Shown here: positions 7,467-14,073 of the stretch, piece by piece
How positions within the stretch are numbered: the stretch's first letter is position 1
Layout: each line of letters begins with the position of its first letter
Assembly (NCBI GenBank): GCA_038522635.1
Contig: JBCBJZ010000042.1
Coordinates: 1-24,801 of the forward strand
Direction of reading: 5' to 3'
DNA length: 24,801 nucleotides
DNA from: JBCBJZ01 sp038522635
Lineage (GTDB): Bacteria > Pseudomonadota > Alphaproteobacteria > Rhizobiales > Hyphomicrobiaceae
Notes under the pieces: model-generated
Told to the model about the DNA's origin: nothing
The model's input: only the letters and a program-made list of their open reading frames with translations
Databases searched by the model: none
Program-made: the position numbers and the translations under genes

Positions 7467-7925
7467 TCAGGTCGGCGTCGCCGGCTTGGCGGCCGCCGCA
7501 TGGTTGAACCAAGCGAACGCGCTCAACAGGATCGCCGCGCCTGAAACGAGCGTCATCAACGTGCCCGGTAGAAAGTTGGCAAAGCCGCCCAAGTCAACGA
7601 ACATAAAGTACCCCAGATCGGCGAGCCCACCGACCATCGCCGTGACCCAGAGCGCTGTCGGGGAGCGGCGGGCGATGAACACCGCGCCGATGACGGTGAC
7701 CACGCCGAACCAGAGCAGGTTCCACGCGTGCTGGCTCAAAACCCCGCCGACGGCGGCGTGGTATGGTCCGGTCAATTGATCGGCCGGGACCGCGTCCGCG
7801 ATCGCCTGGAAGCCGGCCTCGGTCGTGCCGCTCAGGACCAAAACGCCGGCCAACGCGTGAACCAAGCCCCAAATGACCCAAAGCACAGCGATGATGTAGG
7901 CCAAGAACGATCCGGATTGTGACAT
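7467..7925 (-). CDS. Four-helix integral membrane protein of unknown function
   Basis: 152 residues with four hydrophobic segments at about 8-32, 66-86, 90-112 and 117-141 and a short polar tail. I do not recognise the family. Trp, Gly and Ala are common in the first segment (YIIAVLWVIWGLVHALAGVL), and a polar loop of about 30 residues (33-65) separates the first two helices. An AGGGG sequence lies about 10 bases before ATG 7925. It is divergent from the MarR-type gene at 8155, with a long inverted repeat between them, so it is a plausible target of that regulator. It separates ruvC from the yebC-type gene. Confidence 0.85.
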   Translation of the reverse strand: MSQSGSFLAYIIAVLWVIWGLVHALAGVLVLSGTTEAGFQAIADAVPADQLTGPYHAAVGGVLSQHAWNLLWFGVVTVIGAVFIARRSPTALWVTAMVGGLADLGYFMFVDLGGFANFLPGTLMTLVSGAAILLSAFAWFNHAAAAKPATPT

Positions 7926-7950
7926 GCGCGTCTACCCCTGCGTGACCGCC

Positions 7951-8024
7951 AAGCCTAGATCATCGGACGATCGATCGGGATCACCACAGGTGAGCCCGAA
8001 ATCGACGAAAGATGATCTAGTCTT
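7951..8024. promoter_or_regulatory. Separated 14-bp inverted repeat in the divergent marR/membrane-protein gap
   Basis: AAGCCTAGATCATC at 7951-7964 pairs with GATGATCTAGTCTT at 8011-8024, 13 of 14 bases. The arms lie 46 bases apart, with the self-complementary CGATCGATCG at 7969-7978 between them. The left arm starts 26 bases upstream of the membrane-protein start. Position and symmetry suit operator sites for the neighbouring MarR-type dimer, but binding is inferred only. Confidence 0.5.
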
Positions 8025-8031
8025 AGAGTGC

Positions 8032-8103
8032 AGAGCAACTTTGGGCGCAAAGTCGAGGCGTGCGTGTTTAAGCCGGTGATTCGCGCTTTGCGCCCGTTGC
8101 TCT
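8032..8103. repeat. Palindromic intergenic element, best copy (72 bp)
   Basis: The left arm AGAGCAAC-TTT-GGGCGCAAAG (8032-8052) is the reverse complement of the right arm CTTTGCGCCC-GTTGCTCT (8086-8103) apart from three inserted T. Between them is a 33-base core. A third motif copy, GGCGCAAAG, at 8109-8117 can pair with the right arm instead, giving two mutually exclusive hairpins ahead of the MarR start. Partial copies occur at 5636-5691, 9047-9064 and 16177-16198, and possibly at 4522-4553. Confidence 0.75.
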
Positions 8104-8154
8104 GAAGAGGCGCAAAGAGGTTGCGGTTCTCAGCTTTCGCCAGAAAAGTGGACA

Positions 8155-8592
8155 ATGTCAACTAACTCGAAAGGGACCGACGCGGTCGATGTCGAGATCG
8201 CACGGCTGATCGACCGCCTGATGCGCCGCATCCACGCGACGCTGAACGCCAACGCGCCGGTGTTCGACGTGCATCGGATCGGTCCTGCCGGCGGCATTTT
8301 GTTGCTGACGCTGGCCGACATCGCGCCCGCGCGGCTGCAGGATGTGGTGGTGCAAATGGCGCGCGATAAATCGCAGATCACGCGCGGGATCCAGGCGTTG
8401 GAGCGCAAGGGCCTCGTTGAACGTGCGTCGTCGCCCGAAGACGGCCGCGTTGCATTGCTGACGCTAACGGCTGAGGGTCAGACCACGGTCGCTACGCTCC
8501 AGCGCGCCGTCGCCGATGCGCTCAACGACATCCTGGCACCGCTGAACGGCGACCAGCAGCGCCAGCTCAAGACGCTCCTCAGCCTGATCTGA
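8155..8592 (+). CDS. MarR-family transcriptional regulator
   Basis: A 145-residue winged-helix protein of normal MarR length, expected to bind DNA as a dimer and to respond to a small molecule. After a helical dimerisation segment (VEIARLIDRLMRRIH), the DNA-binding part reads LQDVVVQMARDKSQITRGIQALERKG... (about 62-88) with the recognition helix at DKSQITRGIQALE, then the wing ERASSPEDGRVALLTLT (about 90-106) containing the hallmark DGR, and a C-terminal helix. There is no strong ribosome site before ATG 8155. It is one of only three plus-strand genes here and is divergent from the membrane-protein gene, which it probably controls through the inverted repeat at 7951-8024. Confidence 0.93.
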   Translation: MSTNSKGTDAVDVEIARLIDRLMRRIHATLNANAPVFDVHRIGPAGGILLLTLADIAPARLQDVVVQMARDKSQITRGIQALERKGLVERASSPEDGRVALLTLTAEGQTTVATLQRAVADALNDILAPLNGDQQRQLKTLLSLI

Positions 8593-8656
8593 ACCCAGAT
8601 CTGAAGCCAAGCGCCGTTTCATATACGTCATGCGGGCCGTCGGGCCGTCGCCCGCC

Positions 8657-8833
8657 TTAAGCCGCAGAAGGCTCAAGCGCAGGTGCCGGCGAGGCCGGCC
8701 AAGGCTCGCTTGAGACCAGGCTTGGCCGGCGTGGGCCAGCGGCGACGTTGGTCTGCTGGTCGATGAACTCGGCCCAGTAGATACGGTTGAGATTGCTAAC
8801 GTACTGCTGGAAGTGTGCAGATCCGCGGTTCAT
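8657..8833 (-). CDS. Small protein, 58 residues, unrecognised
   Basis: Reading from ATG 8833 to TAA 8657-8659 gives 58 codons. GGGGGA lies about five bases before the ATG, a better ribosome site than most genes here have. The N-terminal half (MNRGSAHFQQYVSNLNRIYW, then AEFIDQQTNVAAG) is polar-aromatic and looks like a real folded or helical protein, while residues 34-58 are proline, alanine and serine rich. No signal peptide or membrane segment. It occupies the only sizeable gap between marR and the yebC-type gene. I know no family for it; conservation in relatives would decide. Confidence 0.6.
   Translation of the reverse strand: MNRGSAHFQQYVSNLNRIYWAEFIDQQTNVAAGPRRPSLVSSEPWPASPAPALEPSAA
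8672..8730. other. Two interleaved inverted repeats (pseudoknot-like topology)
   Basis: CTCAAGCG (8672-8679) pairs with CGCTTGAG (8707-8714), and GCCGGCCAAG (8694-8703) pairs with CTTGGCCGGC (8721-8730). Both are perfect and they interlock (A1-B1-A2-B2). They lie within the 3' half of the 58-codon gene. Either a structured RNA or chance in a GC-rich stretch is possible. Confidence 0.4.
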
Positions 8834-8863
8834 GGCTGTCCCCCTGCGGCGTCCACGTTATGG

Positions 8864-8893
8864 CGTATGGACGTCCGCTCATGCTGCTTTCAA
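8864..8893 (-). promoter_or_regulatory. Candidate promoter for the 58-codon gene
   Basis: On the minus strand, TTGAAA (8888-8893) is followed after 18 bases by CATACG (8864-8869), about 30 bases before the ATG. The -35 box is good and the -10 box is weak. Confidence 0.25.
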
Positions 8894-9046
8894 CTGCGAT
8901 CCCGCCGCCGTACCAACCCCGTGGGAGCGGGCCGGACGGCATGCGGTGCGCCTCACCTTGCCTAGAGGCGAAGCACGCCAAGGTTGAAGCAAGCACGGGG
9001 CCACATGAACTTCGATACAAACGATGCCGCCGCCAGCCGGCGCCCC

Positions 9047-9064
9047 AGAGCAACGGGGCGCAAG
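9047..9064. repeat. Partial copy of the palindromic intergenic element
   Basis: AGAGCAACGGGGCGCAAG matches the reverse complement of 5674-5691 (AGAGCAACGGGCGCAAAG) with one extra G and one change. It sits 12 bases past the stop codon of the yebC-type gene, at the far side of the marR/small-gene segment from the full copy at 8032. Confidence 0.5.
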
Positions 9065-9075
9065 GCCATTCAAGC

Positions 9076-9825
9076 TCACGCCGTGGTCAGCTTCGCCAGC
9101 ACATCGTCCGAGACTTCGAAGTTGGCGTAGACATTCTGCACGTCGTCATCGTCTTCAAGCGCTGCGACCAACTTCAAAAGCGTGGCCGCTTTTTCTTCAT
9201 CGACAGCGGTCATCGTTTGCGGCCGCCAGATCGCGTTGACCGATAACGGGTCACCAAGGCTCTCTTGTAGCGCGCCGGCGACCCCATTCATCGCTTCAAA
9301 ACCGCACGTGATGACGTGTTTGTCCGGTTCTGAGACGCAATCGTCGGCGCCGGCCTCGATGGCGGCTTCCAGCACGTCATCGGCTGACCCGGCACTGGCC
9401 GGGTAAACGATCTCACCGACATGGTCGAACATGAACGAGACGGAGCCCGTTTCGCCCAGGTTGCCGCCGTTCTTGGCGAAACACGCGCGCACCGATCCAC
9501 CCGTGCGGTTGCGGTTGTCGGTCAGCGCTTCCGCGATGATCGCTACCCCGGCGGGGCCGTAGCCCTCGTAGCGGATCTCTTCAAGGGTATCGGCATCGCT
9601 CCCGGTGGCCTTGGCGATGGCCCGCTCGATGTTGTCCTTGGGCATGTTTTCAGCGCGCGCGTTCTGGATTGCAAGGCGCAGGCGCGGGTTCCCGTCGGGA
9701 TCGGGGAGGCCGGTTTTCGCGGCCAGCGTGATGTCACGCGAGAGACGGGAAAACACCTTGGCGCGCAGCTTATCCTGCCGCCCCTTCCGGTGCATGATGT
9801 TCTTGAACTGCGAATGTCCGGCCAT
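9076..9825 (-). CDS. YebC/PmpR (TACO1) family translation/regulatory protein
   Basis: 249 residues, the normal length. The start MAGHSQFKNIMHRKGRQD is the family hallmark and fixes the start at ATG 9825 rather than an ATG four codons upstream. Other family blocks are NPRLRLAIQNARAENMPKDNIERAI (about 46-70), EEIRYEGYGPAGVAIIAEALTDNRNRT (about 82-108) and GSVSFMFDH (about 127-135). Members were first called transcription regulators and are now known to help ribosomes through proline-rich stretches. In many bacteria yebC is directly followed by ruvC-ruvA-ruvB; here about 1.7 kb with three other genes separates it from ruvC. A CtrA-type box lies about 230 bases upstream. Confidence 0.95.
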   Translation of the reverse strand: MAGHSQFKNIMHRKGRQDKLRAKVFSRLSRDITLAAKTGLPDPDGNPRLRLAIQNARAENMPKDNIERAIAKATGSDADTLEEIRYEGYGPAGVAIIAEALTDNRNRTGGSVRACFAKNGGNLGETGSVSFMFDHVGEIVYPASAGSADDVLEAAIEAGADDCVSEPDKHVITCGFEAMNGVAGALQESLGDPLSVNAIWRPQTMTAVDEEKAATLLKLVAALEDDDDVQNVYANFEVSDDVLAKLTTA

Positions 9826-10055
9826 GGCCGCTCTCATCCTGCGCGTTTGAATTGCAAGGGCGGCGTCGTGGGATACCTATACCCCGTCCAGGAGTTTGCT
9901 GCAGGCATTGCCGCGTTGAGACGCGCAGGTATAAATCCTGGCGCCGCCGGACGCCAGAGGCTGGGCGCACGTTGTCGCCGGAGCCCTTGCAAAGGGCACG
10001 CTGCCTGCGAGGCCGACGGCGCAAAGTATGCATCTGGCATGCACCGGCAACGACG

Positions 10056-10071
10056 TTAACCTTTCGTTAAC
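10056..10071 (+). promoter_or_regulatory. CtrA-type binding site, TTAA-N7-TTAAC
   Basis: TTAACCTTTCGTTAAC fits the full consensus for the alphaproteobacterial cell-cycle regulator CtrA exactly, with the correct 7-base spacing, in a region whose surroundings are GC-rich. It lies about 230 bases upstream of the yebC-type start. Function is inferred from the motif alone. Confidence 0.55.
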
Positions 10072-10094
10072 CGAATCGTCGCAAGGCTCGTTTC

Positions 10095-10119
10095 CGGTGA
10101 CATGAACCCCGTGTCACCG
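10095..10119. promoter_or_regulatory. 8-bp inverted repeat near the CtrA-type box
   Basis: CGGTGACA at 10095-10102 pairs with TGTCACCG at 10112-10119 around a 9-base loop. No T run follows on either strand, so an operator is more likely than a terminator. It starts 24 bases from the end of the CtrA-type box. Confidence 0.35.
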
Positions 10120-10247
10120 CTTTGCCATCACGCTCGCTGCCCGGCACTGTGATGGCCCGATGGTCGGTTGCGTCTTCACCGGTCGTCCAAAGGGATCCAG
10201 CCAGCACCCACTGGTGCGATCCCGCGTTACAGTCATCAAGCGTACTC

Positions 10248-11069
10248 TCAATCCCACGACAGCGGCTCGGTTGGTGCTAACACACCACCGAGCCGTATCG
10301 CTTTGATGGACCGCGCAAGGCCCGTGCGGTCATCGATATCCAGCGCGGCACCGCACACCGTGGACGGGCCCATCGCGGGCTCGAACCGCCCTTGCGGGAT
10401 GCGCCGCATGAACCGCGCCACCGGCTCTTCGCTCTTCATGCCGAGCACCGAATCATAATCACCGCACATGCCCGCATCGCTCATGTAGGCGGTGCCCCCG
10501 CTCAACACGCGATCATCGCTGGTGGGCGTATGGGTGTGCGTACCGATCACCAGGCTGGCGCGGCCATCCGCGAAATGGCCCATCGCTTGTTTTTCGCTCG
10601 TTGCTTCGGCGTGGAAATCGAGCACGATCGCATCGGCGCCGGCTTTGAGCGGGCAACTCTCAAGGGCCTCATCGACACAGCGGAACGGGCAATCGAGATC
10701 GCTCATGAAGACGCGGCCCATGGCGTTTATCACCAGCACATCGGCGCCGTTTTGCGCCTTGAAGAGCCCCGCGCCTTTGCCGGGCGTGCCGGGTGGAAAG
10801 TTGGCTGGCCGCAACAGGCGATCTTCACGTTCGATGTGGACGAGTGTTTCGCGCTGGTCCCAGACGTGATTGCCGGTTGTGATGACGTCGACGCCGGCAT
10901 CGAAAAGGTTGTTGCAGATCGCTGGCGTGATACCGAAGCCGCCTGCTGCATTCTCACCGTTAACCACCACGAAGTCGAAGCCGTGACGATCCCGCAGCCG
11001 TGGCACCGCATCGACGACGGCCTGCCGACCGGCGCGACCGACGAGGTCGCCGAGAAACAACAAGCGCAT
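10248..11069 (-). CDS. YmdB-family metallophosphoesterase (2',3'-cyclic nucleotide phosphodiesterase type)
   Basis: 273 residues, normal for the TIGR00282/YmdB family, cytosolic enzymes with a two-metal site that hydrolyse 2',3'-cyclic nucleotides. All the known ligands can be seen: Asp8 (LFLGDLVG), Glu39 and Asn40 (VNGENAAGGFG), Asn67 and His68 (TTGNHVWDQ), His153 (LDFHAEATSEK), His178 and His180 (IGTHTHTPTSD). CAGGAG lies six bases before the ATG, inside the end of the upstream gene. Its start overlaps the stop of the 5-formyl-THF cyclo-ligase gene by one base (TAATG), so the two are translationally coupled, an association seen in other alphaproteobacteria. Confidence 0.95.
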   Translation of the reverse strand: MRLLFLGDLVGRAGRQAVVDAVPRLRDRHGFDFVVVNGENAAGGFGITPAICNNLFDAGVDVITTGNHVWDQRETLVHIEREDRLLRPANFPPGTPGKGAGLFKAQNGADVLVINAMGRVFMSDLDCPFRCVDEALESCPLKAGADAIVLDFHAEATSEKQAMGHFADGRASLVIGTHTHTPTSDDRVLSGGTAYMSDAGMCGDYDSVLGMKSEEPVARFMRRIPQGRFEPAMGPSTVCGAALDIDDRTGLARSIKAIRLGGVLAPTEPLSWD

Positions 11070-11695
11070 TAGGGCTCCTGGAACGAACGCAGACCCGATG
11101 GGGTCAGCACGTGGTCGAGCCTCTGGTCATAGCGATCGATGGGGACGGCGTCGACTTCTTGCGCATCGTAGGCGATGCCGATGGCAACGACGCGCCCACG
11201 CTGGCGTAGCCCCGCCAGCGTGCGATCGTAGAACCCACCCCCATAGCCCAGACGGTAACCGCGGGCATCGAACCCGAGCAGAGGCACCAGGACCACGTGC
11301 GGGGTGAGGCGTGGCGATGCTGGCGATGGCTCTTCGATGCCAAAGGCGCCGCGCACGAACGCATCACCGGGGTTCCATGCGTGGAACGTGAGCGGTCGAT
11401 CGGCACCTTCAACGCGCGGCAGGGCGATGCGCCAGCCGCGTGCCGCGAACGCGTGCAACGCGGGCATCACGTCAGGTTCGCTGCGCACCGCGCGATAACC
11501 TGAGATGACCGGCTCGCCCGCGTCGCCATCAATCCGAGCAAAGGTATCGACGAGGCACTCGAAAGCCGACGCCCAGAAGCCCGACGCCGACGCCGCATTG
11601 TCGCCCGCATCGGCCTCCTGCGCCAGATCGTGCGCGCGCCCACGTGTGGCGCTCAGGGTGCGGCGCAGCCGTGCTTTGACGTCAGCTATGGCCAT
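11069..11695 (-). CDS. 5-formyltetrahydrofolate cyclo-ligase
   Basis: Converts 5-formyl-THF to 5,10-methenyl-THF with ATP, salvaging folate in the cytoplasm (EC 6.3.3.2). The family's C-terminal signature LVPLLGFDARGYRLGYGGGFYDRTL spans about residues 136-160, and the upstream blocks ISGYRAVRSEPDV (about 64-76) and GWRIALPRVEG (about 87-97) fit. At 208 residues it is slightly longer than average because of an acidic, alanine-rich stretch near 24-40. GTGAGG lies about eight bases before ATG 11695. The next gene upstream ends 20 bases away, so it probably shares a transcript with the Ada-like gene. Confidence 0.95.
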   Translation of the reverse strand: MAIADVKARLRRTLSATRGRAHDLAQEADAGDNAASASGFWASAFECLVDTFARIDGDAGEPVISGYRAVRSEPDVMPALHAFAARGWRIALPRVEGADRPLTFHAWNPGDAFVRGAFGIEEPSPASPRLTPHVVLVPLLGFDARGYRLGYGGGFYDRTLAGLRQRGRVVAIGIAYDAQEVDAVPIDRYDQRLDHVLTPSGLRSFQEP

Positions 11696-11715
11696 GCGCA
11701 GACCTCACCGTCACA

Positions 11716-12627
11716 TCATGCCGCGGACGCCGCCTGCGTCAGCCGCCCCGCTTCCCATCCGATCAGCGCGCGCTTGCGCGTCAGCCCCCAGTGATAGCCA
11801 CCCAGCGATCCATCGCCGCGCAGCACACGGTGACAGGGAACCACGAACGAAATCGGATTGCGCCCCACAGCCGACCCGACCGCACGCGCCGCTTTCGGCA
11901 TCTGCAAATGCCGCGCGATATCAGCGTATGAAACCGCGCGCCCCATCGGGATCTTCAACAAGCACTCCCAGACGCGAAGTTCAAAGTCTGTACCGATGAG
12001 CACGAGTTTGACGGGATCATGCGGCGAGGTCACGCCCTCGAAAATCTGCTGCGCAAATCGGACCGTACGCTCGGGCGCCTCACTGTAGCGCGCCCGCGGC
12101 CAACGCCGGGTCATATCGGCCAAGGTCGCAGCGCGGCTCACCTCACCATCATCGTCAGCGAAGGCAAGACCGGCGACGCCTAGATCGGTTACCATGATCA
12201 ACACCGTCCCGAAGGGCGATGCATGAAAGCCGTAGGCGATGTCCAAGCCTTCGCCGCGCCGCGCGTAGGTGCCGGGCGTCATCGCCTCATGCGAGACGAA
12301 CAGATCATGCAGACGACTGCCACCGGAGAGGCCGACCTCGTAGGCGGTATCGAGGAGATTGGCTGAATCCTGCAACAGCGCGCGCGCATGATCGACGGTG
12401 ATGCATTGCACGAACTCCTTCGGCGAAAGCCCGCACCACCGCTTGAACAGTTTCTGGCAGTGAGCTGGCGAGATGCCCAGATGCGCTGCCAAGCGCTCCA
12501 AGCTCGGGTGCTCGGCCCAATGTTCCGATAGGTAGGCGATCGCGCGTTGGATGGTGTCGTAGGCGGTGGTGTTCGCGCGCGCAGCGTTCGCCGCCTCGCG
12601 CACGCTGTGAACGGGTTCGTGCAACAT
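11716..12627 (-). CDS. Ada-like AraC regulator fused to O6-alkylguanine-DNA alkyltransferase
   Basis: A 303-residue fusion. Residues about 25-120 are an AraC-type double helix-turn-helix (LERLAAHLGISPAHCQKLFKRW, then a second unit around LDTAYEVGLSGGSRLHDLF). Residues about 130-300 are an alkyltransferase with the acceptor cysteine at about 265 in FVVPCHRVLRGDGSLGGY. The N-terminal zinc/Cys domain that senses methyl phosphotriesters in E. coli Ada is absent, so induction, if any, must work differently; a shortened Ada of this kind is common. I prefer ATG 12627 since AGGAGG lies five bases upstream; ATGs at 12630 and 12660 are less well placed. It repairs O6-methylguanine by irreversible self-alkylation. 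It is followed closely by the folate cyclo-ligase gene. Confidence 0.92.
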   Translation of the reverse strand: MLHEPVHSVREAANAARANTTAYDTIQRAIAYLSEHWAEHPSLERLAAHLGISPAHCQKLFKRWCGLSPKEFVQCITVDHARALLQDSANLLDTAYEVGLSGGSRLHDLFVSHEAMTPGTYARRGEGLDIAYGFHASPFGTVLIMVTDLGVAGLAFADDDGEVSRAATLADMTRRWPRARYSEAPERTVRFAQQIFEGVTSPHDPVKLVLIGTDFELRVWECLLKIPMGRAVSYADIARHLQMPKAARAVGSAVGRNPISFVVPCHRVLRGDGSLGGYHWGLTRKRALIGWEAGRLTQAASAA

Positions 12628-12742
12628 CATCACCTCCTGCCGTGAGTGGAGCCGCGGCACGTTTCTCGCCGCAAAAGAACCCTACCCAGGAGCGGCCCTA
12701 TCGGCGATCCGTTTCTTGGCGTCGAGAGCGGCGAACGATACG

Positions 12743-14044
12743 TCACGCTCGGTGCCGTGTCCTGGCAAGCAGGTACCAGACAAGCGCGATGAGTTGCGCC
12801 AGCAGGAAAAGGCCGAACGCCACATCGTAGGCAGCTTGCGGATAGCGACCCGCCTCGTCGGCCGTGAAGGCACCGATGATCGCGCCGATGGCGGCCTGGA
12901 TCGCAAACGCGCTCGTGAAAATCAGGAAGTTCATCGCTGTGTTGGCTCGCCCCGACAGCGCGGTCCCGAAATGGCTTGAGAGCCACGGATAGGCGAGGAT
13001 GGCGACCTGGCCGAGCGCCCCGAAAATCAGCCACGGTAGGAACGTCACCTCCGCCGGCAACACGATGATCGCCGCCTGGGAGGCGATGAACAAGACCACG
13101 AAGCCCAACATTACATCGAGCAAGCCAAGCCCGCGCTGCACCAGCCGATCGGCGATCCCACCGGTGAACAAGATGCCGGCGAAAAAGGCGACGGCCATCC
13201 AGAACAGGTTTTGCGCGGTCGCATCACGGTTGAGACCCGCCACATCGCGAAACCACTGCCCCGCCCACAAGGTTTGGATCGCGATATGCGTGCCCGCCGT
13301 GGTCGCCAGCAGCGGTGCCAACGCCCAAACCTGTGCATCGCTCAAGATGCGGCCGATGTCGCGCACTTGAGTGCGTAGCGGCACCGGTTCCCCAGCCGGC
13401 GTGTCGCCTCCCTCGCGCGGCACCATCACCATGATCAGCGCGGCCACCAGGACGCTGAGGCCGGCGAGCCCGGCGAACACCCACCGCCAACCGTAGGCCT
13501 GAACCGCCCACTCGGTCGGCGCGGTGGCCACCAGCAAGCCGATGGCGCCGACCGACATCACGCAAGCGTTTGCGAGCGCGCGGCGCGGTGCGGGCACGAA
13601 AAGGACAACCGCCTTGAAGCCGCTCATCAACCCGCCCGCGACGCCCAGGCCGATCAACGCGCGCGATGCCGTCAGTGCCGCGAAGCTGTCGGCCAGCGCA
13701 AACCACGCTGCCCCTCCAGCAGCCACCACCATCAAAACCGCCTGCACGCGGCGCGGCCCGAACCGGTCAAGCAACACACCGAGCGGCAATTGGAATGCTG
13801 CGAACGCCAACAGATAGGCCGCGGTCAGCACGCCCAGCTGGGCTGGGTCCACTTGGAAGTCCGCCACCAGCCGAGGCGCCACCACCGCGTTCACCGCCCG
13901 ATAGAGGTAAGACAGGAAATAGCTCAACGCGAACGGCGCCAGCACCAGGACGGCGGTGACCAGCGTGAGCTGGGTTGCCGTTGAAGCAGTCGCGCGCGGC
14001 GGTGTCGCCGCATCGGACGCGTGATCGGCTTTGGGCTCAGACAT
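12743..14044 (-). CDS. Major facilitator superfamily transporter
   Basis: 433 residues with about 12 hydrophobic segments after a polar 25-residue N-terminus. The MFS loop 2-3 motif is recognisable as GVLLDRFGPRRVQ (about 109-121), and helix 4-5 has SRALIGLGVAGGLMSGFKA. No signal peptide. Substrate is not evident. It starts 29 bases after the E1 beta stop on the same strand, so it probably belongs to the E1 alpha-E1 beta transcript and may bring in the ketoacid or acetoin-like substrate; this is inference from position. No strong ribosome site precedes ATG 14044. The 115-base gap after the stop shows no terminator with a T run. Confidence 0.9.
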   Translation of the reverse strand: MSEPKADHASDAATPPRATASTATQLTLVTAVLVLAPFALSYFLSYLYRAVNAVVAPRLVADFQVDPAQLGVLTAAYLLAFAAFQLPLGVLLDRFGPRRVQAVLMVVAAGGAAWFALADSFAALTASRALIGLGVAGGLMSGFKAVVLFVPAPRRALANACVMSVGAIGLLVATAPTEWAVQAYGWRWVFAGLAGLSVLVAALIMVMVPREGGDTPAGEPVPLRTQVRDIGRILSDAQVWALAPLLATTAGTHIAIQTLWAGQWFRDVAGLNRDATAQNLFWMAVAFFAGILFTGGIADRLVQRGLGLLDVMLGFVVLFIASQAAIIVLPAEVTFLPWLIFGALGQVAILAYPWLSSHFGTALSGRANTAMNFLIFTSAFAIQAAIGAIIGAFTADEAGRYPQAAYDVAFGLFLLAQLIALVWYLLARTRHRA

Positions 14045-14073
14045 GATGTTTAGCGCTTCGACTTCTTCCGGCT

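Larger units (their letters stand above)
9826..10247. other. Intergenic region upstream of the yebC-type gene
   Basis: 422 bases between the ymdB-type stop and the yebC-type start. No convincing gene on either strand; the frames that exist are short and run through neighbours. It holds a CtrA-type box (10056-10071), an 8-bp inverted repeat (10095-10119), a GCCCTT-GCA-AAGGGC stem (9983-9997) with no T run, and a weak similarity to the palindromic element (GGCGCAAAGTATGCATC at 10018-10034). A long leader or a small RNA is possible but not shown. Confidence 0.6.

Noticed and set aside
8796..9053. 85-codon minus-strand frame overlapping the 58-codon gene
   Set aside because: Different frame from the small gene, poor start context, low-quality composition; the 58-codon frame has the better ribosome site.
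10204..10217. GCACC-CACT-GGTGC stem after the ymdB-type gene
   Set aside because: Five base pairs without a T run; common by chance in GC-rich DNA.
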